Counted from the first letter of the stretch, positions 24,223 through 34,006 are shown. The stretch is 64,000 nt of DNA from Thermovibrio guaymasensis (GCF_003633715.1 NZ_RBIE01000001.1:451833-515832); one strand, 5' to 3'. The notes: generated by a model from the sequence alone, not told the origin. Made by a program: numbers and translations.

Positions 24223-25383
24223 ATGAAGATAGCCCACGTTTCAGACACCCACTTAGGGTATGTTCAGTACCACTTAAGGGAAAGGAAGGAGGACTTTTTT
24301 AGGGCCTTTAAACTGGTCGTAGATAGGGTTATTGAGGAAGGAGTTGACGTCCTCGTCCACTCTGGAGACCTCTTTGAGAGCTACCACCCAGACGTTGAGA
24401 GCTTATCCTTTGCCATTGACCAGTTTAAGAGGTTGAAAGAGGTCGGAATTGAGGTAGTTGCCATAACTGGCAACCACGATAGGGCTTTGAGGAAAGGAAC
24501 GGCTCCCCCCCATAAGATTCTGTCTCAGCTTGGTCTTTTAAAACTCCTTGATCCTTTTGGTGAACTTGAAGTTAAGGGAATTTACTTTGCAGGCTTCCGC
24601 TACTTACCAAAGAGGTTCCTTGAAGCCTTTAGGGAGGAAAACTTCCATAAGTTTGAAGAGAGGGCAAAGGAAAGAGGGACTTCAGTTTTAGTTCTTCATC
24701 AGGCAGTTGACCCTTTTATATCCTATTCAGGACACCATCCTGATGCTTATGAGGTTTTAGCCGCTAAACTTCCGAAAGGGTTCAGTTACTACGCAGCCGG
24801 CCACATTCACCTCTTTAGGAAAGAGAGACTCCATCAGGGCATCTTCTCCTACGCCGGTTCTACTGAGTTTAGAAACTCTTCAGAAGCAGAGAGGGGAAGT
24901 AGGGGTTTCAACATATTTAACGTTGACTCTAAAGCTCTAGAGAGAATTGAAATTGAGGGTTTGAGGCCTTTTCTAGTCCTTAATACCGACTCTGAGAGGG
25001 CACATCAGGAAGTTTCGGAACTCCTTGAAAGGGTTAAATCTGAATCTATTCCTCCCGTTGTCTCAGTAACTTTCAGAGAGACCGGAGAGCCTGCTGAGAA
25101 GTTTTCTGAACTTTTCAGAAGGATTGAAGAGAAAGCACTTTACCTTAGAGTTATTAAGAGAACGGTCGCTGAGGAGAGTGGAGATAGTGATTCAAGGGAA
25201 GAGCTAAGCTACTCTAAGGCTATTGAGGAGTTCTGTAAGCAGAATAACTTCCCTGAAAAGGTTCGCACTTTAGCCGTTGAGCTTTTAAACCATTCAAGTG
25301 AGGACGTTGAAGAGATTATAAGAAGGTACGTAAAGGAAGAGTTGGGAGAACTCTCCCCTCTAATAGAGAAGTACGGAGTTTAA
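24223..25383 (+). CDS. SbcD/Mre11-family DNA repair exonuclease
   Basis: A 386-aa metallophosphoesterase with all Mre11/SbcD motifs in order: SDTHLG (residue 7), HSGDLFE (~45), TGNHD (~85), VLHQA (~151) and AAGHIHL (~190), which bind two Mn ions. The C-terminal third is a helical capping/dimer part. These nucleases trim DNA ends and hairpins with a Rad50/SbcC ATPase partner, but no such gene is adjacent here. The start follows GGAAGGAAG, 9 nt after the end of the lipoprotein reading. Confidence 0.88.
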   Translation: MKIAHVSDTHLGYVQYHLRERKEDFFRAFKLVVDRVIEEGVDVLVHSGDLFESYHPDVESLSFAIDQFKRLKEVGIEVVAITGNHDRALRKGTAPPHKILSQLGLLKLLDPFGELEVKGIYFAGFRYLPKRFLEAFREENFHKFEERAKERGTSVLVLHQAVDPFISYSGHHPDAYEVLAAKLPKGFSYYAAGHIHLFRKERLHQGIFSYAGSTEFRNSSEAERGSRGFNIFNVDSKALERIEIEGLRPFLVLNTDSERAHQEVSELLERVKSESIPPVVSVTFRETGEPAEKFSELFRRIEEKALYLRVIKRTVAEESGDSDSREELSYSKAIEEFCKQNNFPEKVRTLAVELLNHSSEDVEEIIRRYVKEELGELSPLIEKYGV

Positions 25384-25388
25384 GTTTA

Positions 25389-26150
25389 ATGGGGAAACTT
25401 TACGGAGCTCTCCTTGACCTCCTCTTTCCTTCCTTCTGTTCAGTCTGTGGTTCTTTCCTCTTCCTTAACCACAGGGCCGTTGCCTGTAAAGAGTGTTGGG
25501 AGAGGGGATTTAAAAAGTATAGTGGTAGAAAATGCAAAAACTGTGGTCACCCTTTAGAACTTCTTCCGGGAAACGGGGAGCTCTGTTTAAGGTGTTTAAA
25601 GGAAAACAGAAGTTTCTCCTTTGAAGGCCTCTTCTACTATACCCTTTATGAAGGCCTTCCTGAGGTTGCTATAAGAGAATTGAAGTTTAACAGTTTTAGA
25701 CCGGTTGCCTATGAGATTGGAAGGGAGGTTTCCGAACACCTTAAAAGGGTAATTAAAGAGATAGGCGCCAATCTAGTTGTTCCTGTTCCGGTTCACAAGT
25801 CTACCCTTAAGGAAAGGGGATTTAACCAGACTGAGGAGATTTTAAAGGGAGCGGGCGTTGAATATAGACCTCTCCTTGAAAAGCCCTTTGAGGGAGAGAA
25901 GCAATCGGGCTTGGACTTTAAGAGTAGGAGGGAAAATGTTAAGGGACTCTTTGGGGTTAAAAACCTATCTGAACTCTTTGGAAAGAGAGTTCTCCTTTTT
26001 GACGACGTCTTTACAACGGGAGCAACTGCAGATGAAATCTCAGAGCTCCTAAAGAAGGGCGGTGCAGAAAAGGTCTTTGTCTATACGGTTGCTTATACGC
26101 CTTTAAGAGTAAAGAACGCAGGCAACTCTATGGCTCTCAGAGAGTTCTAA
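25389..26150 (+). CDS. comF: ComF-family phosphoribosyltransferase-like protein
   Basis: A 253-aa ComF protein, linked in other bacteria to DNA uptake and transformation. Zinc-type cysteine pairs lie in the N-terminal third (CSVCG, CKEC, CKNCG, CLRC, residues ~16-75). The C-terminal half is a type I phosphoribosyltransferase fold with KERGFNQTEEI and the PRPP loop LLFDDVFTTGAT. It starts 5 nt after the mre11-like gene, so the two are co-transcribed. The last 48 nt overlap the convergent ABC ATPase gene. Confidence 0.88.
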   Translation: MGKLYGALLDLLFPSFCSVCGSFLFLNHRAVACKECWERGFKKYSGRKCKNCGHPLELLPGNGELCLRCLKENRSFSFEGLFYYTLYEGLPEVAIRELKFNSFRPVAYEIGREVSEHLKRVIKEIGANLVVPVPVHKSTLKERGFNQTEEILKGAGVEYRPLLEKPFEGEKQSGLDFKSRRENVKGLFGVKNLSELFGKRVLLFDDVFTTGATADEISELLKKGGAEKVFVYTVAYTPLRVKNAGNSMALREF

Positions 26151-27044
26151 AAGCTTCACGTTAAACTTAAGGCATTCCTTTTTTCTGTATGGACACCTTG
26201 GGTAAAAAGGGCATCCCGTTTCTACTTCACTTTCCTCACCGGTCTCTTTGAACTTTACCCTACTTCCAGGTAAGGATGAAATCAGGAGTTTAGTGTAGGG
26301 GTGAGCACTTTGGGTAAAAACATCCCTTGAACTTCCCTCTTCAACTATAAATCCTTTGTACATGACAATAACTCTATCACTAACTGCCTCTACAACCGGT
26401 AGGGAGTGGGATATGAAGAAGTAGGAGAGGTTTAAATTTTCCTGGAGCTCTAGGAAAAGGTTTACAATCTGTGATTGAACCGAGACATCAAGGGCGCTTG
26501 TAGGTTCATCAGCAACTATTAGTTCAGGTTTAAGGGCTACTGCCCTTGCAATTGCGACTCTCTGTTTCTGTCCTCCAGAGAGCTGATGTGGGTACTTAAA
26601 GAGGGAGCTCTCAGATAGGTTAACCATTTTAATTAGCTCCCTTGCCCTTTCAAGGAGCTCCTCTTTCTCCAAATCGTCGTTAATCTTTAAGCCTTCCGTA
26701 ACAATTTCCCAGATTCTCATTCTAGGGTTTAGAGAGTTTGAGGGGTTTTGAAAAACTGCCTGAATGTTTCTCCTGTAAACCCTGTACTCTTCTCCTTTCA
26801 GTTTCCCTATCTCCTTTCCCTTAAATAGGACCTTTCCCGAAGTTAGCCTTTCAAGGTCTAGGATAATTTTTCCAAGGGTAGACTTTCCGCAGCCGCTCTC
26901 CCCTATTACACCTAGAGTTTCTCCCGGGTAGACTTTTAATGAAACCCCTCCCAATGCCCTTAAGAACTTCTCTACCCTACCGAAGAAGTTCCTCTTTATC
27001 GGGTATAGCTTTACTACTTCTTTAACTTCAACTATCGGTTCCAT
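26103..27044 (-). CDS. Oligopeptide/dipeptide-type ABC transporter ATP-binding protein
   Basis: A 313-aa ATPase of the DppF/OppF group: Walker A GESGCGKSTLGK (~residue 43), Q-loop AVFQNPSNSLNPRMR, signature LSGGQKQRVAIARA, Walker B LIVADEPTSALD, and the C-terminal oligopeptide-transporter extension with GCPFYPRCPYRKKEC, whose cysteines bind an Fe-S cluster in some relatives. No permease or binding protein is near, so its partner genes are elsewhere. Its ATG overlaps the panB stop (TAATG). Confidence 0.88.
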   Translation of the reverse strand: MEPIVEVKEVVKLYPIKRNFFGRVEKFLRALGGVSLKVYPGETLGVIGESGCGKSTLGKIILDLERLTSGKVLFKGKEIGKLKGEEYRVYRRNIQAVFQNPSNSLNPRMRIWEIVTEGLKINDDLEKEELLERARELIKMVNLSESSLFKYPHQLSGGQKQRVAIARAVALKPELIVADEPTSALDVSVQSQIVNLFLELQENLNLSYFFISHSLPVVEAVSDRVIVMYKGFIVEEGSSRDVFTQSAHPYTKLLISSLPGSRVKFKETGEESEVETGCPFYPRCPYRKKECLKFNVKLLELSESHRVACVLYS

Positions 27045-27835
27045 TAGTAGCTGTGCTCCGGACCGGGGAATTTGCCACTTTTAACTTCCTCAATGAACTC
27101 TTTAACTGCCCTCTCAGCCTTTTCTCCGAGCTCTGCGTACCTCTTAACGAACTTGGGTTTAAACTCCTTAAAGAGTCCTACCATATCGTGAAAGACCAGG
27201 ACTTGACCGTCACAGTAAGGGCCGGCTCCGATTCCTATCGTCGGTATTTTTAAAGTTTCTGTTATCTCCTTTGCAAGGTCCGAAGGAACCTTTTCAAGGA
27301 CTACAGCGAAAGCTCCTGCCTCTTCAACTGCTTTTGCATCCTCTAAAATCCTCCTTCTCTCCTCCTCCTCTTTACCCCTTAATCTGTATCCTCCGTAGAG
27401 GTTTACGCTTTGGGGCTGGAGTCCTACGTGGCCCATTACCGGAATCCCTGCTTCAACTATTGCCCTGATGGTTTCAGCCTGTTCAACCCCTCCTTCCACT
27501 TTAACAGCGTTAGCTCCTGCTTCCTTTAGTGCCCTACCTGCGTTTAAAACTGCATCCCTCTTTCCCGTTTGGTAGGAGAGGAAGGGCATGTCAAAGATAA
27601 CTAGAGCGTTTTGAGTTCCCCTAACTACTGCTTTTGTGTGGTGAATCATCTCATCCATTGTTACCTGAAGAGTTGAAGGGTATCCCAGAACTACCATTGC
27701 CAGGGAGTCACCGACGAGGATTCCGTCAACTCCGGCCGAGTCAACTATCTTTGCTGTAAGGTAATCGTAGGCGGTGAGGATTACTATTTTCTCACCCTTT
27801 TCCTTTTTCCTTAAAAAGTCCGTAACTGTTACCAT
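27044..27835 (-). CDS. panB: 3-methyl-2-oxobutanoate hydroxymethyltransferase
   Basis: First committed step of pantothenate synthesis: adds a hydroxymethyl group from methylene-tetrahydrofolate to alpha-ketoisovalerate. The 263-aa TIM barrel has [25 protein letters not shown] (in pieces LTAYDYLTA and LVGDSLAMV), GHVGLQPQ, and [19 protein letters not shown] near the C-terminus. It overlaps both neighbours by 1 nt (TAATG junctions), forming the rsgA-panB-ABC ATPase operon. Confidence 0.96.
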   Translation of the reverse strand: MVTVTDFLRKKEKGEKIVILTAYDYLTAKIVDSAGVDGILVGDSLAMVVLGYPSTLQVTMDEMIHHTKAVVRGTQNALVIFDMPFLSYQTGKRDAVLNAGRALKEAGANAVKVEGGVEQAETIRAIVEAGIPVMGHVGLQPQSVNLYGGYRLRGKEEEERRRILEDAKAVEEAGAFAVVLEKVPSDLAKEITETLKIPTIGIGAGPYCDGQVLVFHDMVGLFKEFKPKFVKRYAELGEKAERAVKEFIEEVKSGKFPGPEHSY

Positions 27836-28731
27836 TATTCCTCCTTACAGGCTGGGACTTCCGCCAGCCAAGGGACGAACTCTTTAATCATCTTTAGGTA
27901 GCTTTTGTACCTTACGCAGGGTATCTCTCCTCTTATTACCGCTTCTCTAACCTGACATCCCTCCTCTTCAAGGTGGAGGCAGTCTGTGAACTTACAGCTG
28001 TACTTTAAGAACTCTGGAAAGTGTAGTCTTACTTCCTCTTTATCCATAAAGTTGAGGGCTTCAACCCTTGAAAAGCCCGGAGCGTCTCCGATAAAGCCCC
28101 TTTCAAAGGGGATAAGCCTGACCTCTCTTGTTGTGTGCTTTCCCCTTTCGCTTTTTTTGCTAATTTCTCCGGTCTTTAAATCAACCCCTGTTATCTCAGA
28201 GATTAGGGAGCTCTTTCCAACTCCGCTGGATCCTGCAAATATTGTAGTTCCCTCTGTTAGAGTTTCCTTTAGCTCTCTTATCCCTTCCTTAGTTTGGGTG
28301 CTTGTTTCTATTACCCTGTATCCTGCATTACTGTAGATATCCTTCCACCTTTTAAGCTCTTCCTTTTCTTCACCCTCAAGGAGGTCAACTTTATTAAAGA
28401 CGATTACCTGTTCAAGGCCAATGTGGTCGTAAACTACAAGCAGGTTATCCAGGAGGAAGTTATTGAAAGGTGGGTTCTTTAAGGTTGAGACTATAACGAC
28501 CCTATCAACGTTTGCTATCGGTGGGCGAATAAGGAGGTTCTTCCTCTCTAAAACCCTTTCAATTGCAAAGGTTGAATTGTCAACAACTCTGCCTTCAACC
28601 CTATCTCCAGCAAAGATTTTCTCCTTCTTCCTCACTTTCCCTAGAGGTATTCCCCTGTAGGTTTTACCTTCTTCTGGAACTAGAACGGTTAGTTTTTGTC
28701 CCGCTCTTTCTACTACAATTCCTTCAGCCAT
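27835..28731 (-). CDS. rsgA: Ribosome small-subunit GTPase RsgA
   Basis: A 298-aa circularly permuted GTPase that tests maturation of the 30S subunit. The order of motifs is permuted as expected: OB-fold at the N-terminus (to ~residue 70), FNKVD (G4, ~112), then [11 protein letters not shown] (G1, ~168), G3 DAPGF, and a C-terminal zinc-binding region [14 protein letters not shown]. First gene of the operon with panB. Confidence 0.96.
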   Translation of the reverse strand: MAEGIVVERAGQKLTVLVPEEGKTYRGIPLGKVRKKEKIFAGDRVEGRVVDNSTFAIERVLERKNLLIRPPIANVDRVVIVSTLKNPPFNNFLLDNLLVVYDHIGLEQVIVFNKVDLLEGEEKEELKRWKDIYSNAGYRVIETSTQTKEGIRELKETLTEGTTIFAGSSGVGKSSLISEITGVDLKTGEISKKSERGKHTTREVRLIPFERGFIGDAPGFSRVEALNFMDKEEVRLHFPEFLKYSCKFTDCLHLEEEGCQVREAVIRGEIPCVRYKSYLKMIKEFVPWLAEVPACKEE

Positions 28732-28785
28732 ACTCTCTCCAGTTTCCTTAGTTTTACCTAAATATTATAGTTTTAGGAGGTAAGT

Positions 28786-29076
28786 GTGGTTGAGAGAACA
28801 GGAGTTTCGGATAAAGGAGAAGTTTTTAAGAGGTTACAGGAGGAAGGTTATACAAACCTTTACGTTTGGAGTGATTTTCCGGGAACTTACTACGATTGGC
28901 ATACCCATCCCTTTAATGAAGTAAGGTGGGTTCTTGAGGGGGAGATTACCATTGGAACAGAAAGGGAAGTAGTAACTTTAAGGGCCGGTGATAGGCTTGA
29001 CGTTCCTGCGGGAACCCGCCACTGGGCAAAAGTTGGGAAGGACGGAGTTATTTACGTTTGCGGTAGTAAAGTTTGA
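28786..29076 (+). CDS. Small cupin-domain protein
   Basis: A 96-aa single cupin. Motif 1 is YYDWHTHPFNEVRWVLEGEITI, with His residues and a Glu that would bind a metal; motif 2 is DRLDVPAGTRHWAKVG. The substrate is unknown. GTG start preceded by TAGGAGGTAA. It stands alone between the divergent rsgA operon and the convergent aldolase gene. A 21-nt hairpin directly follows. Confidence 0.8.
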   Translation: MVERTGVSDKGEVFKRLQEEGYTNLYVWSDFPGTYYDWHTHPFNEVRWVLEGEITIGTEREVVTLRAGDRLDVPAGTRHWAKVGKDGVIYVCGSKV

Positions 29077-29097
29077 GGAGAGGGTTCCTCCCTCTCC
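29077..29097. terminator. Hairpin between convergent cupin and aldolase genes
   Basis: GGAGAGGG-TTCCT-CCCTCTCC, an 8-bp perfect stem directly after the cupin stop. No clear T-run follows on either strand, so it may be a weak terminator shared by both genes. Confidence 0.5.
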
Positions 29098-29100
29098 CCT

Positions 29101-30480
29101 TTAGAAGTTCCTCTTCTTGTAAACCTCAACTGGAGTTATGCTCTTTTCAACTATCTCTTTTGTTCCGAAGACTCCAAGCTGTTCAAAGAGGAAACGGAAC
29201 TTCTCGTATAGGGCTTTCATCATCGGTTCTTTTACCTCTTTAGGTAAGTCCCAGAACTTCTTCTTGAACTTTCCAAAGGCTTTCTTCCTGGTTTTGTAGA
29301 TAAACTGCTGTTCTGTCCAGCCTTCCTTCCACTCATTTTTCAGTTCTGTCTTGAGCCAACTGTAGATTTCCTCTTTAAAGTCCTCTGGTAGGTGGTCGTA
29401 AATTATGTTCTGGAACCCTGTTGCAAGGTGGATTTCTGCAGTTTTAACTTCTGGAAATTTGTGAAAGAGTTCATCCGGAAGTGTTGAAGCTCCGTGCTGA
29501 ACGGCTCCCGCCATCTGATACTTCTTCCTTGCAACTTCTCCAATCTTCTCAAGGACCGAGAAGTCAAGTTTTACTTCTGCAATTCTTCCGTCGGGAAGGG
29601 GGATTCCTCCGTGTTCCGTTCCCGTTTGAACTGATATCTTACTTATATGTGGAATGTTTTCACCGTACTTCCTAAGCTCTTCTAAATACCCTTCCATGAA
29701 GGCTTCAAATTCCTCAGGAGTTGAGTTCTTTCCTCCTATGTGGCCGATCTCTCCACCAACGGATACGGTAATCCCTTCAGGCTCAATCTCTCTAATGAAT
29801 GCAGTCATTTTTGCAGTATTAAGGTAGTTATGGTACTGCTGCTCTTTGAGGGTCGGCTTTGAGTAGTCAACCAACGTTGATGGGTCAATGTCTATGTTGT
29901 AAAAGTCTGCTTCTATTGCCTCTTTTGTAAGGGCTCTTATGCTTTCAAGTTCTTTTTCTGGGTCTTTGGCGTAATTTTTTGCGTTAAACTGGAAGTGGTC
30001 TCCCTGAATGAAGACGGGACCTCTGAACCCTTCCTTAATTGCCGCTGCCAGCGCACATGCTGTGTACTCTGCAGGCCTTTGGTCGGTGTAGCCTATTTCA
30101 GACTTTGCAATTTCAAGGATGAAAGCTCCTACCTCTTCTTCCTTTGCCAGTTTAAAGACTTGTCTCATAACGTCGTAAGTTATTCCTCTTATGTTCATGG
30201 CGGGAACTGTGAACCACTTTGGGAGCTCCTCTCTAGCCATCGGTCCCGTATAGAGGTCGTGGATTGAGGAGGGAACTATCCTAAGGTCAAGAGCTGCTGC
30301 CCTTATTACCCACCTTGAGACATCTTTGGCTTCCTCGTCTCCGAATACTGCTGTGTAGATAAGGTCATCTATCAGTTCCTCTTTAAGTTTCCTTTCGTCT
30401 AGCACCTTTACTCTATCCTCTTCGAGCTCTAATACGCCGTCAAGTTCTCTGAGGATTTCCTCCTTTGTTAGGACTCTCAT
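29101..30480 (-). CDS. Class II fructose-bisphosphate aldolase-like protein (long form)
   Basis: A 459-aa protein with a class II (metal) aldolase core. The N-terminal ~90 residues are an extra domain. The core has FTVPAMNIRG, the metal-ligand segment FIQGDHFQFN, GGEIGHIGG and AVQHGASTLPDELF, followed by a C-terminal extension of ~100 residues rich in Lys/Trp. It probably splits or makes fructose-1,6-bisphosphate in gluconeogenesis, which an autotroph needs. Tagatose-bisphosphate or a related ketose is the alternative. GGAGGGAAG precedes the ATG. Confidence 0.8.
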   Translation of the reverse strand: MRVLTKEEILRELDGVLELEEDRVKVLDERKLKEELIDDLIYTAVFGDEEAKDVSRWVIRAAALDLRIVPSSIHDLYTGPMAREELPKWFTVPAMNIRGITYDVMRQVFKLAKEEEVGAFILEIAKSEIGYTDQRPAEYTACALAAAIKEGFRGPVFIQGDHFQFNAKNYAKDPEKELESIRALTKEAIEADFYNIDIDPSTLVDYSKPTLKEQQYHNYLNTAKMTAFIREIEPEGITVSVGGEIGHIGGKNSTPEEFEAFMEGYLEELRKYGENIPHISKISVQTGTEHGGIPLPDGRIAEVKLDFSVLEKIGEVARKKYQMAGAVQHGASTLPDELFHKFPEVKTAEIHLATGFQNIIYDHLPEDFKEEIYSWLKTELKNEWKEGWTEQQFIYKTRKKAFGKFKKKFWDLPKEVKEPMMKALYEKFRFLFEQLGVFGTKEIVEKSITPVEVYKKRNF

Positions 30481-30507
30481 TCTTCCCTCCGTCGGTTTTT
30501 ATCAACT

Positions 30508-30524
30508 GAATTTTATTAAAATTC
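30508..30524. promoter_or_regulatory. Perfect 17-nt palindrome between aldolase and rlpA
   Basis: GAATTTTA-T-TAAAATTC (8-bp arms, 1-nt centre) in the 51-nt divergent gap. It may be an operator or contain overlapping -10 elements for both genes. Confidence 0.5.
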
Positions 30525-30531
30525 CTAATCT

Positions 30532-31251
30532 ATGAAGAGGTTAATTGGAGCTCTTTTACTGATTCTCCTCTGTGCTGGTTGTGGAGCTCAGAAGAGGGTA
30601 ATTTTTATTCCGAAGAGTTCCCGTAAGCCCGTCTCTTCGGCGTGTAAGTATACCTACACTGTTAGCGGTAAAAAGTACTGTGTTAGGAGGAGTTATAGGG
30701 GGTTTGTTCAGGTCGGGATTGCCTCCTGGTACGGCCCTGGTTTCCATGGAAGTAGGACTGCAAGCGGTGAAATCTACGACATGTATAAGCTCACTGCTGC
30801 CCATAAAACCCTTCCCCTTGGAACTTACGTTAAGGTAATAAACCTTGAAAATGGGAAGAGCGTTATCGTAAAAGTTAACGATAGAGGTCCTTTCGTTAAG
30901 GGAAGGATAATTGACCTCTCTTACGCTGCTGCAAAGAAAATTGGAATGCTCAGGAAAGGAACGGCTAAGGTAAAGATAATTGCCCTCGGTAAGAGGGTTG
31001 ATCACAGGTATAAGCCGGTTCCTTACAGTAAGGGAAGGTTCTTTGTTCAAGTAGGGGCATTTAGGAATAAGCTGAACGCCTATAAGTTTAAGTGGCTCGT
31101 TTCTAAGAAGGGCTACAGGGCTAAAGTTGTTAAGCTTAGAGGATATTACAGGGTTTTTGTCGGTCCTGTTTCAACTTATTCTAAAGCAGAGAGGCTTAAA
31201 AGGGAACTGCTAAAAAGGGGATTTGACGGTTCCTTTATAGTTTCCCTTTAG
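30532..31251 (+). CDS. rlpA: RlpA-like septal lytic transglycosylase with SPOR domain (lipoprotein)
   Basis: A 239-aa outer-membrane-type lipoprotein: signal with lipobox LLCAGC (Cys17). The double-psi beta-barrel RlpA domain (residues ~65-145) has [19 protein letters not shown] and the catalytic-type [15 protein letters not shown] motif. A C-terminal SPOR domain (~170-239, [16 protein letters not shown]) binds denuded glycan at division sites. No good ribosome-binding site is visible before the ATG, and the start is only 8 nt past a palindrome, so a very short or leaderless transcript is possible. Confidence 0.92.
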   Translation: MKRLIGALLLILLCAGCGAQKRVIFIPKSSRKPVSSACKYTYTVSGKKYCVRRSYRGFVQVGIASWYGPGFHGSRTASGEIYDMYKLTAAHKTLPLGTYVKVINLENGKSVIVKVNDRGPFVKGRIIDLSYAAAKKIGMLRKGTAKVKIIALGKRVDHRYKPVPYSKGRFFVQVGAFRNKLNAYKFKWLVSKKGYRAKVVKLRGYYRVFVGPVSTYSKAERLKRELLKRGFDGSFIVSL

Positions 31252-31261
31252 GAGGTAATCT

Positions 31262-32821
31262 TTGAAGAGTTTAACCGACTTTGACGTTCTTGATTTACCG
31301 AGTAAAACTTACGACGTTGTGGTAGCTGGTAGTGGAGCAGCAGGCCTCTTCTGTGCAATAGTATTGAGGGAGCTCGGTTTAAATCCCTGTGTTTTGACTA
31401 AGACTACTGCTAGTGAGAGTTCAACGAATCTTGCGCAGGGCGGTATAGCTGTAGCCCTTCCGCAGGAAGATTCTCCCGATTTGCACTTCAACGATACTCT
31501 AAGGGCAGGGGCGGGGCTTGTCGTTCCGAAGATGGCCAGGATATTGACTGAGGAGGGAGTTAAGAGGGTTGTTGACCTTTTAAGGTGGGGAGCTAGGTTT
31601 GAGAAAGAGCCAAACGGCGTTTTAAAGTTTACGAAGGAGGCGGCTCACTCGGTTCCAAGAATTGTTTATTACGAGGATAGGACAGGGGAAGAAGTTCAGA
31701 GGACCCTTCTTAATAGGTACTCTGGTGAGCTTGTTGAAGGGGCTAAGTTAAGGGAGCTCCTTGTTAAGGATAACAGGTGCTACGGAGTTTTAGCAGAAGT
31801 TGACGGTCATTTAACCGCCTTCTACGCTCCAGTTACGGTGATAGCGACTGGAGGGGCTGCAGGGATTTACTTGAAGAACACAAACCCACCAACTTCAACT
31901 GGAGATGGAATTTCGGCTGCTTTAAGGTGGGGAGCTCTCCTTCAAGACCTTGAGTTTGTCCAGTTCCACCCTACCGCCTTCTGTGACGGTGAAGAGTGTT
32001 TCCTGATCTCAGAGGCTGTTAGGGGAGAGGGTGCTATTTTGGTGGACAGGCACGGAAGGCGCTTTATGGGAGACTACCACCACTTGTGGGAGCTTGCACC
32101 GAGGGACGTTGTAACTAGGGCTATAGAGAGTCAAAAAGAGCTAACTAACGGAGAAGTCTACCTTGACTTTAGACCTATTGAAAGGAGAGGGATAGATATT
32201 TACAAGCGCTTCCCTACTATTACCAAAAAGCTTCTAGAGAGAGGAATAGACCCTAAGAAGGACTTGGTTCCGATAACTCCAGTTGCCCACTACTATATAG
32301 GTGGGATTAAAGTTGATACTTTTGGAAGGTCCTCTATAGAGGGGCTCTTTGCAGTTGGGGAGGCTTCCTGCACCGGAGTTCACGGAGCAAATAGACTTGC
32401 AAGTAACTCCCTTTTAGAGTGTTTTGTTTTTGGAAACAGGGCATCTTACGGTGTCTATAGGGACTTTATCTACTTAAGTAGGGATTTTGCCGAAGTCAGA
32501 GTTAGGGCTAGCTCTTACCCTAAAAGGGGTCACTCAAGTTATACCCTTAAAAGGGTAAAGGAGATTATGTGGGAAAAGGTTGGAATCATTAGAAGTGCTG
32601 AGAGACTGACTTCTGCAATAGATGAGCTTTCAAAGATAGCCCTTTCAGATTCTCCCTGGGAGGTTAGGAGTTCTGCGATCCTTGGCCTTGCAATAGCCGT
32701 TAGCGCCATGAGGAGGGAGGAAAGTAGGGGAGGTCACTTTAGGAAAGATTTTCCCTATGAGAGGGAGGAGTTCAGAAAGCACTCTCAGTTTAGCCTTAGC
32801 GATCTGGAGAACTTACTTTAG
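31262..32821 (+). CDS. nadB: L-aspartate oxidase
   Basis: FAD enzyme of NAD synthesis that oxidises aspartate to iminoaspartate, using fumarate or O2. The 519-aa protein has VVVAGSGAAGLFCAIVL (FAD Rossmann), STNLAQGGIAVAL, TGGAAGIYLKNTNP, QFHPTAF and HGANRLASNSLLECFVFG near the FAD site, and a C-terminal helical domain. TTG start (31262) with TTTAGGAGG spaced 8 nt upstream; no ATG fits. It lies 10 nt after rlpA. Confidence 0.95.
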   Translation: MKSLTDFDVLDLPSKTYDVVVAGSGAAGLFCAIVLRELGLNPCVLTKTTASESSTNLAQGGIAVALPQEDSPDLHFNDTLRAGAGLVVPKMARILTEEGVKRVVDLLRWGARFEKEPNGVLKFTKEAAHSVPRIVYYEDRTGEEVQRTLLNRYSGELVEGAKLRELLVKDNRCYGVLAEVDGHLTAFYAPVTVIATGGAAGIYLKNTNPPTSTGDGISAALRWGALLQDLEFVQFHPTAFCDGEECFLISEAVRGEGAILVDRHGRRFMGDYHHLWELAPRDVVTRAIESQKELTNGEVYLDFRPIERRGIDIYKRFPTITKKLLERGIDPKKDLVPITPVAHYYIGGIKVDTFGRSSIEGLFAVGEASCTGVHGANRLASNSLLECFVFGNRASYGVYRDFIYLSRDFAEVRVRASSYPKRGHSSYTLKRVKEIMWEKVGIIRSAERLTSAIDELSKIALSDSPWEVRSSAILGLAIAVSAMRREESRGGHFRKDFPYEREEFRKHSQFSLSDLENLL

Positions 32822-33882
32822 GGGGAGTTAAGCAGGAAACCTTTTAGCATTCTGTAGTTCTCTTTAACCTTACTGAGCTCTACCCACTCGTTCTTCTGGT
32901 GGGCTTGGTGGGGTTGGCCGGGTCCAAAGTTTACTGCGTCAATTCCGTGGCTTGACAGTTGAGCAACGTCGGTCCAGGCCTGTTTTGGCTCAACTTTTAT
33001 TTTGTACTCTTTTAGGAAATTTTCCAAAATTGGGTTGTCAAGGCATGCCCTTGCTGACGGAGAGACGTCTGTGAAGATTACCTGGTCTGCTTCAGTTTTC
33101 CTTCCAAACTCTTTAAGTTCCTCTATGGCCTCTTCTTGAGTTTTCGTTGGAGAAAAGCGATAGTTTAGGTTAACTTTAAACTCCTCTGGAATTATGTTCC
33201 TTCCGCCTTTATACTCAACCATAGTTGCGTTTAAAACTTCGTAGTAAGTGAGGTTTCCTACGGTATAAGGTTTAGGTTTAAGTCCTCTTAAGAAGTTTAG
33301 GAGTTTATCCGCCTTATGAATTGCATTTTCTCCTTCCCAAGGTCTTGCTGAGTGGGCTCTTTTTCCTTTAAAGACAAACCATGCATGGATTACGCCTAAG
33401 CACCCTACTTGAACGGTGTTATCGGTAGGTTCAAGAACGAAGGCAAAGTCAATTTTCTTTAAGAGCTCTTCGTGTTTTCTAAATAGGGTTCTTAACCCGT
33501 TATCTTCGTAAGGTCCTTCCTCTTTTTCGTATAGGATAAAAAATAGGTTGTACTTGCTCTCAGAACCCTTCAGGTCTTCCGCTATTTTAAGTAGGACTGC
33601 ATCTCCGGCCTTCATATCACTGGCACCAAGGCCGTAAAGTCTGCCCTCTTTAATCTGGCCGCTGAACTCATTTTCTCCAGGAACCGTATCAAGGTGACCT
33701 ACGAGTGCAACTGTTTTTTTACTTTCTTCAATTTCTGTGTGGGCGATAATTGAGTTTTTCTCCCTTAAAAGGGAGAGCTTCGGGTTTTTTTTGAGGAATC
33801 CTTGGCAGAAGTCTGCTATCTCTTTTTCATTTCCGTATACAGATGGGATTGAGATTAGTTTTTTGAGGAGCTCTACAGGCAA
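32818..33882 (-). CDS. dapE: M20-family desuccinylase/deacetylase (DapE-like)
   Basis: A 354-aa two-metal M20 peptidase-type hydrolase: GHLDTVPG (first metal His, Asp), GLGASDMKAG (bridging Asp), YEKEEGPYEDNG (Glu pair), LEPTDN and the C-terminal PGQPHQAHQKNEW. The most likely role is removal of succinate from succinyl-diaminopimelate in lysine/peptidoglycan synthesis; other M20 members such as ArgE or LysK are hard to exclude by eye. TTG start, weak ribosome-binding site. The last nucleotides overlap nadB. It lies 37 nt downstream of the tRNA cluster and may be read through from it. Confidence 0.85.
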   Translation of the reverse strand: MPVELLKKLISIPSVYGNEKEIADFCQGFLKKNPKLSLLREKNSIIAHTEIEESKKTVALVGHLDTVPGENEFSGQIKEGRLYGLGASDMKAGDAVLLKIAEDLKGSESKYNLFFILYEKEEGPYEDNGLRTLFRKHEELLKKIDFAFVLEPTDNTVQVGCLGVIHAWFVFKGKRAHSARPWEGENAIHKADKLLNFLRGLKPKPYTVGNLTYYEVLNATMVEYKGGRNIIPEEFKVNLNYRFSPTKTQEEAIEELKEFGRKTEADQVIFTDVSPSARACLDNPILENFLKEYKIKVEPKQAWTDVAQLSSHGIDAVNFGPGQPHQAHQKNEWVELSKVKENYRMLKGFLLNSP

Positions 33883-33919
33883 GGAATCCCCCGGAGAGAT
33901 TTGGAAAGATTTGTTAAAG

Positions 33920-33996
33920 TGGTGGGCCCGGGAGGACTCGAACCTCCGACCGTCCGGTTATGAGCCGGATGCTCTAACCAACTGAGCTACAGGCCC
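33920..33996 (-). tRNA. tRNA with CAU anticodon (Ile2 or elongator Met)
   Basis: The 77-nt gene with encoded CCA reads GGGCCTGTAGCTCAGTTGG at its 5' end, has anticodon loop CTCATAA, T arm GGTTCGAGTCC and acceptor end CGGGCCCACCA. The CAU anticodon is either isoleucine-2 (C34 modified to lysidine) or elongator Met; the strong G-C acceptor resembles Ile2. Fourth gene of the tRNA cluster. Confidence 0.9.
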
Positions 33997-34006
33997 ACTG
34001 TTTTAT

